From positions 682,001-746,000 of the forward strand of contig NZ_JAXAFJ010000001.1 in NCBI RefSeq assembly GCF_033898525.1: DNA of 64,000 nucleotides, written 5' to 3'. This document shows, one piece after another, positions 62,901 to 64,000 of this stretch. Source of the stretch: Flaviflagellibacter rhizophilus (GTDB lineage Bacteria; Pseudomonadota; Alphaproteobacteria; Rhizobiales; Methylopilaceae). The position numbers and the translations under genes were made by a program. The notes beneath the pieces were generated by a model that saw only the letters and a list, made by a program, of their open reading frames with translations, was not told where the DNA came from and made no database searches. How positions within the stretch are numbered: the first letter of the stretch is position 1; every line of letters begins with the position of its first letter.

Positions 62901-63790
62901 CGCAGGGGCAGCACATTCATCGCCATGCAGGGCACGCGGGCGGCCGCGCTGCCCATCCGGTTCATGCTCGGCACGCCGATGATCGCTTCCTCCGCACCGG
63001 TATGCCGCCGCACATAGGCGCCGGTCAGTGCCACCAGCACATCCGGCCAGGGAAGCCGCGCCTCACGTGACAGCGCGTGCAGCGCCTCCTCCGCTTCGGC
63101 CGGCAAAGTGGCGGCGGCGCGGTGGAAGGTGGGGCCGGTCAGTGCCGTGCCTGAGGCCATGCCGATCACATCCGGTGCGGCGGCTAAGGTTTCCAGCCAG
63201 AAGGCGCGGTCCATGGCGCGCTTCTCCGAACGAGCATAGACCTCAGCGTCAGCCACCACGGGTCCATAGGGGGGCAGCGCCGCGCCCGGCTCGCGGTTCT
63301 CGACCAAGGCGGCGTAAAGCTCGGCGATGCGCGCGGTCAGAAGAGCAGTGCCGAAGCCGTCGATCACCGCGTGGTGGATCTGCTGGTGCCAGAGGTGCCG
63401 GTCCGGGCTGACGACATAGAGTGTCTCGGCTGCCAGCCGGTCACGTGCAGGATCGAGCGACCTCGCCATATCTGCCGAGATGCGGGCGCGGGCGATGGCC
63501 TCCGCATCTTTCTCGCCGGAGAGATCGACCAGACACAGCTCGAAGCCGCCGCTTTGCACTTGCTGCAGCACGCCGCCCGATGCCTCGACCATACGCACGC
63601 GCAAGGCCTCAGCCTCGACCAGCGCTGTCTCGACGGCACGCGCAAAGGCGGCACGGTCCAGCGGGCCGTCCAGTTCCACCATCTGCCCGGTGTTGTAGAT
63701 CGGGTTGTCCGGCTCAAGCCGCTGGGCGGTCCACAGGCCTTCCTGAGCGTCGGTCAGCGGCCAGGTTGCACCCACACTTGTTTCAGCCAC
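59903..63790 (-). CDS. entF: EntF-like nonribosomal peptide synthetase (C-A-T-TE, serine)
   Basis: 1295-residue single-module NRPS. Condensation domain (about 8-425) has HHAVIDG at 139-145. The adenylation domain (about 450-940) has YTSGSTGTPKG at 599-609. Specificity residues read D645, V646, W649, H688, F712, S714, L737, V745, D746 and K931. That is DVWHFSLVDK, the serine code of E. coli EntF. The carrier domain has LGGHSLL with phosphopantetheine Ser985, and the thioesterase has GWSIGG with Ser1121. Expected to make an oligomer of acyl-serine, cyclised by the TE. GTG at 63790 overlaps the upstream entB-like stop by 8 nt; GTG 63775 is an alternative. Confidence 0.95.
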   Translation of the reverse strand: MAETSVGATWPLTDAQEGLWTAQRLEPDNPIYNTGQMVELDGPLDRAAFARAVETALVEAEALRVRMVEASGGVLQQVQSGGFELCLVDLSGEKDAEAIARARISADMARSLDPARDRLAAETLYVVSPDRHLWHQQIHHAVIDGFGTALLTARIAELYAALVENREPGAALPPYGPVVADAEVYARSEKRAMDRAFWLETLAAAPDVIGMASGTALTGPTFHRAAATLPAEAEEALHALSREARLPWPDVLVALTGAYVRRHTGAEEAIIGVPSMNRMGSAAARVPCMAMNVLPLRIGGDESLPVREFAALAAKALLKARRHGRYRSEQLRRDLGLVGGGRRLFGPLINVLPFEQRLDLPGVSARVTALGTGPVDDITFTFRAGAGGRALTLEVDANPGLYTAEGVAAHARRLAAFVAAGLEARTLAEVPIATPDEARHLIHAVNATEHEVPRTTLVALIEKVMAAHPEAGALETAEEVLSYGDLDRRSMAMARRLALMGVRRGNVVAVGLRRSADFVLTLLAILRAGAAYLPLDIEHPPERIATIVTSAAPRLLVTDAGSGLLVPEGTLVVTPDFADVHDRIALDPPGPDDAAYVIYTSGSTGTPKGVVVEHDAIVNRLEWMRTVYGIGPADRVLQKTPATFDVSVWEFFLPFLSGATLVVAPHGAHKDPEWLAEVIRAHGVNVLHFVPSMLQAFLAEPAAAGIPLRLVFCSGEELPAATRDRFHALIDAELHNLYGPTEAAVDVTHWPATRDDRSVPVPIGYPVWNTAMYVLDGSLRPVPAGVAGDLYIAGRQLARGYLGRPDLTAERFLPDPYRPGGRMYKTGDLAHWRDDGALVFLGRSDHQIKIRGLRIELGEIEAVLAGAPGVGQVAVIAREDRPGDQRIVAYVVPRDAAGDALRKAAAARLPDYMMPTAFIGLDELPVTANGKLDRRALPAPEVTTAAGRAAESPTEQAVAALFAEVIGLDGTVGADDDFFDLGGHSLLAAELMLRLRADWHQRIGLGALFEHSTVARLAAFLDTLAGEDPEAGQGLGSPIPLRRGDANVPALFAVHPAGGLSWCYSRLARALPPGRAVWGLQSVGIDPDAATPDTLDAMAASYVAEMRAVQPIGPYHLVGWSIGGIIAHAIAQQLEADGEQVGVVAMLDAYPADRWRLRPAPEANSALKALLHIAGHDPSELDGPLTREAVLGFLAKSGHPLALLGERALEGVVRVVDSNNRLVRGHHHGKIASRVLYFRAALDHAGEDLHPEQWAPYVAALDVHDVPALHPHLVGPEATALIAPVLATALVKRDR

Positions 63791-64000
63791 CGGTCTGCAC
63801 GCGTTCCGCCACCCGCCACCAGTGGGCAAGGGTCGGCACCTCGGCCAGTTCCGCGAACTGCAGCGGCACGCCCGCCGCCTTCCATTGCTCCACGAGCATC
63901 ATGGCGCGGATGGAATCGAGACCAAGGTCAACGAGGCTATCTTCCATGTCGATCTCGCCCGGATCTTCGCCGATCATCTCCGCTATGTCGGCGCGCATGC
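63783..64000 (-). CDS. entB: EntB/DhbB-like isochorismatase, aryl carrier domain (partial)
   Basis: The 3' end of a gene continuing past the right edge. The visible 72 codons form an aryl carrier protein domain with phosphopantetheine serine in LGLDSIR and the following MMLVEQWKAAGV. LAEVPTLAHWWRVAE matches the C-terminal end of bifunctional isochorismatases (EntB, DhbB, VibB) that load 2,3-dihydroxybenzoate. The upstream isochorismatase domain is not visible, so a stand-alone aryl carrier is possible. Overlaps entF by 8 nt. Confidence 0.85.
   Translation of the reverse strand, partial: MRADIAEMIGEDPGEIDMEDSLVDLGLDSIRAMMLVEQWKAAGVPLQFAELAEVPTLAHWWRVAERVQTGG

Overview
The window is a GC-rich (roughly two-thirds G+C by eye) chromosomal segment of an alphaproteobacterium, most likely order Hyphomicrobiales (Rhizobiales). 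The evidence is an Irr-type Fur regulator, a RegB/RegA (ActS/ActR) redox two-component pair, an MmcB repair protein, a PmtA-like phospholipid methyltransferase, a PabB-PabC fusion, DUF2218, DUF2243 and DUF2244 proteins, and RpoH-like CTTG promoters in front of heat-shock genes. Family-level placement (a Xanthobacteraceae-like organism) is only a guess.

Layout. 1-8 kb: the 5' part of a class A penicillin-binding protein, argG, a two-gene module (membrane-anchored ClpP-fold protein plus four-TM partner), moeB, and a 2-hydroxyacid dehydrogenase. 8-13.4 kb: an SH3 protein, a DUF2243 membrane protein, irr, then gpmA-dapB, a DUF1330 protein, pyrF and a pmtA-like gene. 13.4-18.5 kb: dnaK-dnaJ and grpE, with an alkB-type dioxygenase between them. 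18.5-21 kb: regB, regA and mmcB. 21-25.4 kb: an RND efflux adaptor and pump. 25.5-32 kb: an FAD oxidoreductase, an SleB-like lipoprotein hydrolase, a SelW-like Rdx protein, an SLC13/TrkA-C permease, ada and tRNA-Arg(CCG). 32-36.4 kb: ergothioneine genes egtB-egtD, a 1-Cys peroxiredoxin and an acyltransferase. 36.6-41.3 kb: an OxlT-type antiporter diverging from polA.

41.3-42.9 kb is a compact AT-richer insert of two genes: an unrecognised soluble protein of about 332 residues and a four-TM protein of 189 residues, 2 nt apart. They sit between polA and an outer-membrane protein gene. This is the best candidate for an undescribed system. The architecture (soluble sensor plus small multi-pass membrane effector) recalls phage-exclusion pairs such as lambda RexAB, but no homology has been shown.

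43-49.3 kb is a run of stress and detoxification genes: MipA/OmpV, HxlR with a divergent PRISE reductase, an SDR, a chloroperoxidase-type hydrolase, an FMN reductase, ChaC and a GST. 49.3-57.2 kb holds small hypothetical genes, pabBC, nth, DUF2244, a secreted Gly-rich repeat protein and typA. 57.6-64 kb is an iron-uptake locus. A FecCD-type permease, its ATPase and a DUF2218 protein run convergent to an EntF-like NRPS (C-A-T-TE, serine code DVWHFSLVDK), preceded by the 3' end of an EntB/DhbB-like isochorismatase/aryl-carrier gene. Together these predict a catechol-serine (enterobactin-type) siderophore. Irr at 9.5 kb is a plausible but unproven regulator of it.

Two families of dispersed palindromic intergenic repeats (A around 36.4, 57.3 and 59.8 kb; B around 52.1 and 57.4 kb) lie between genes. 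Starts were chosen by Shine-Dalgarno spacing, family length and overlap with neighbours. No database search was possible.
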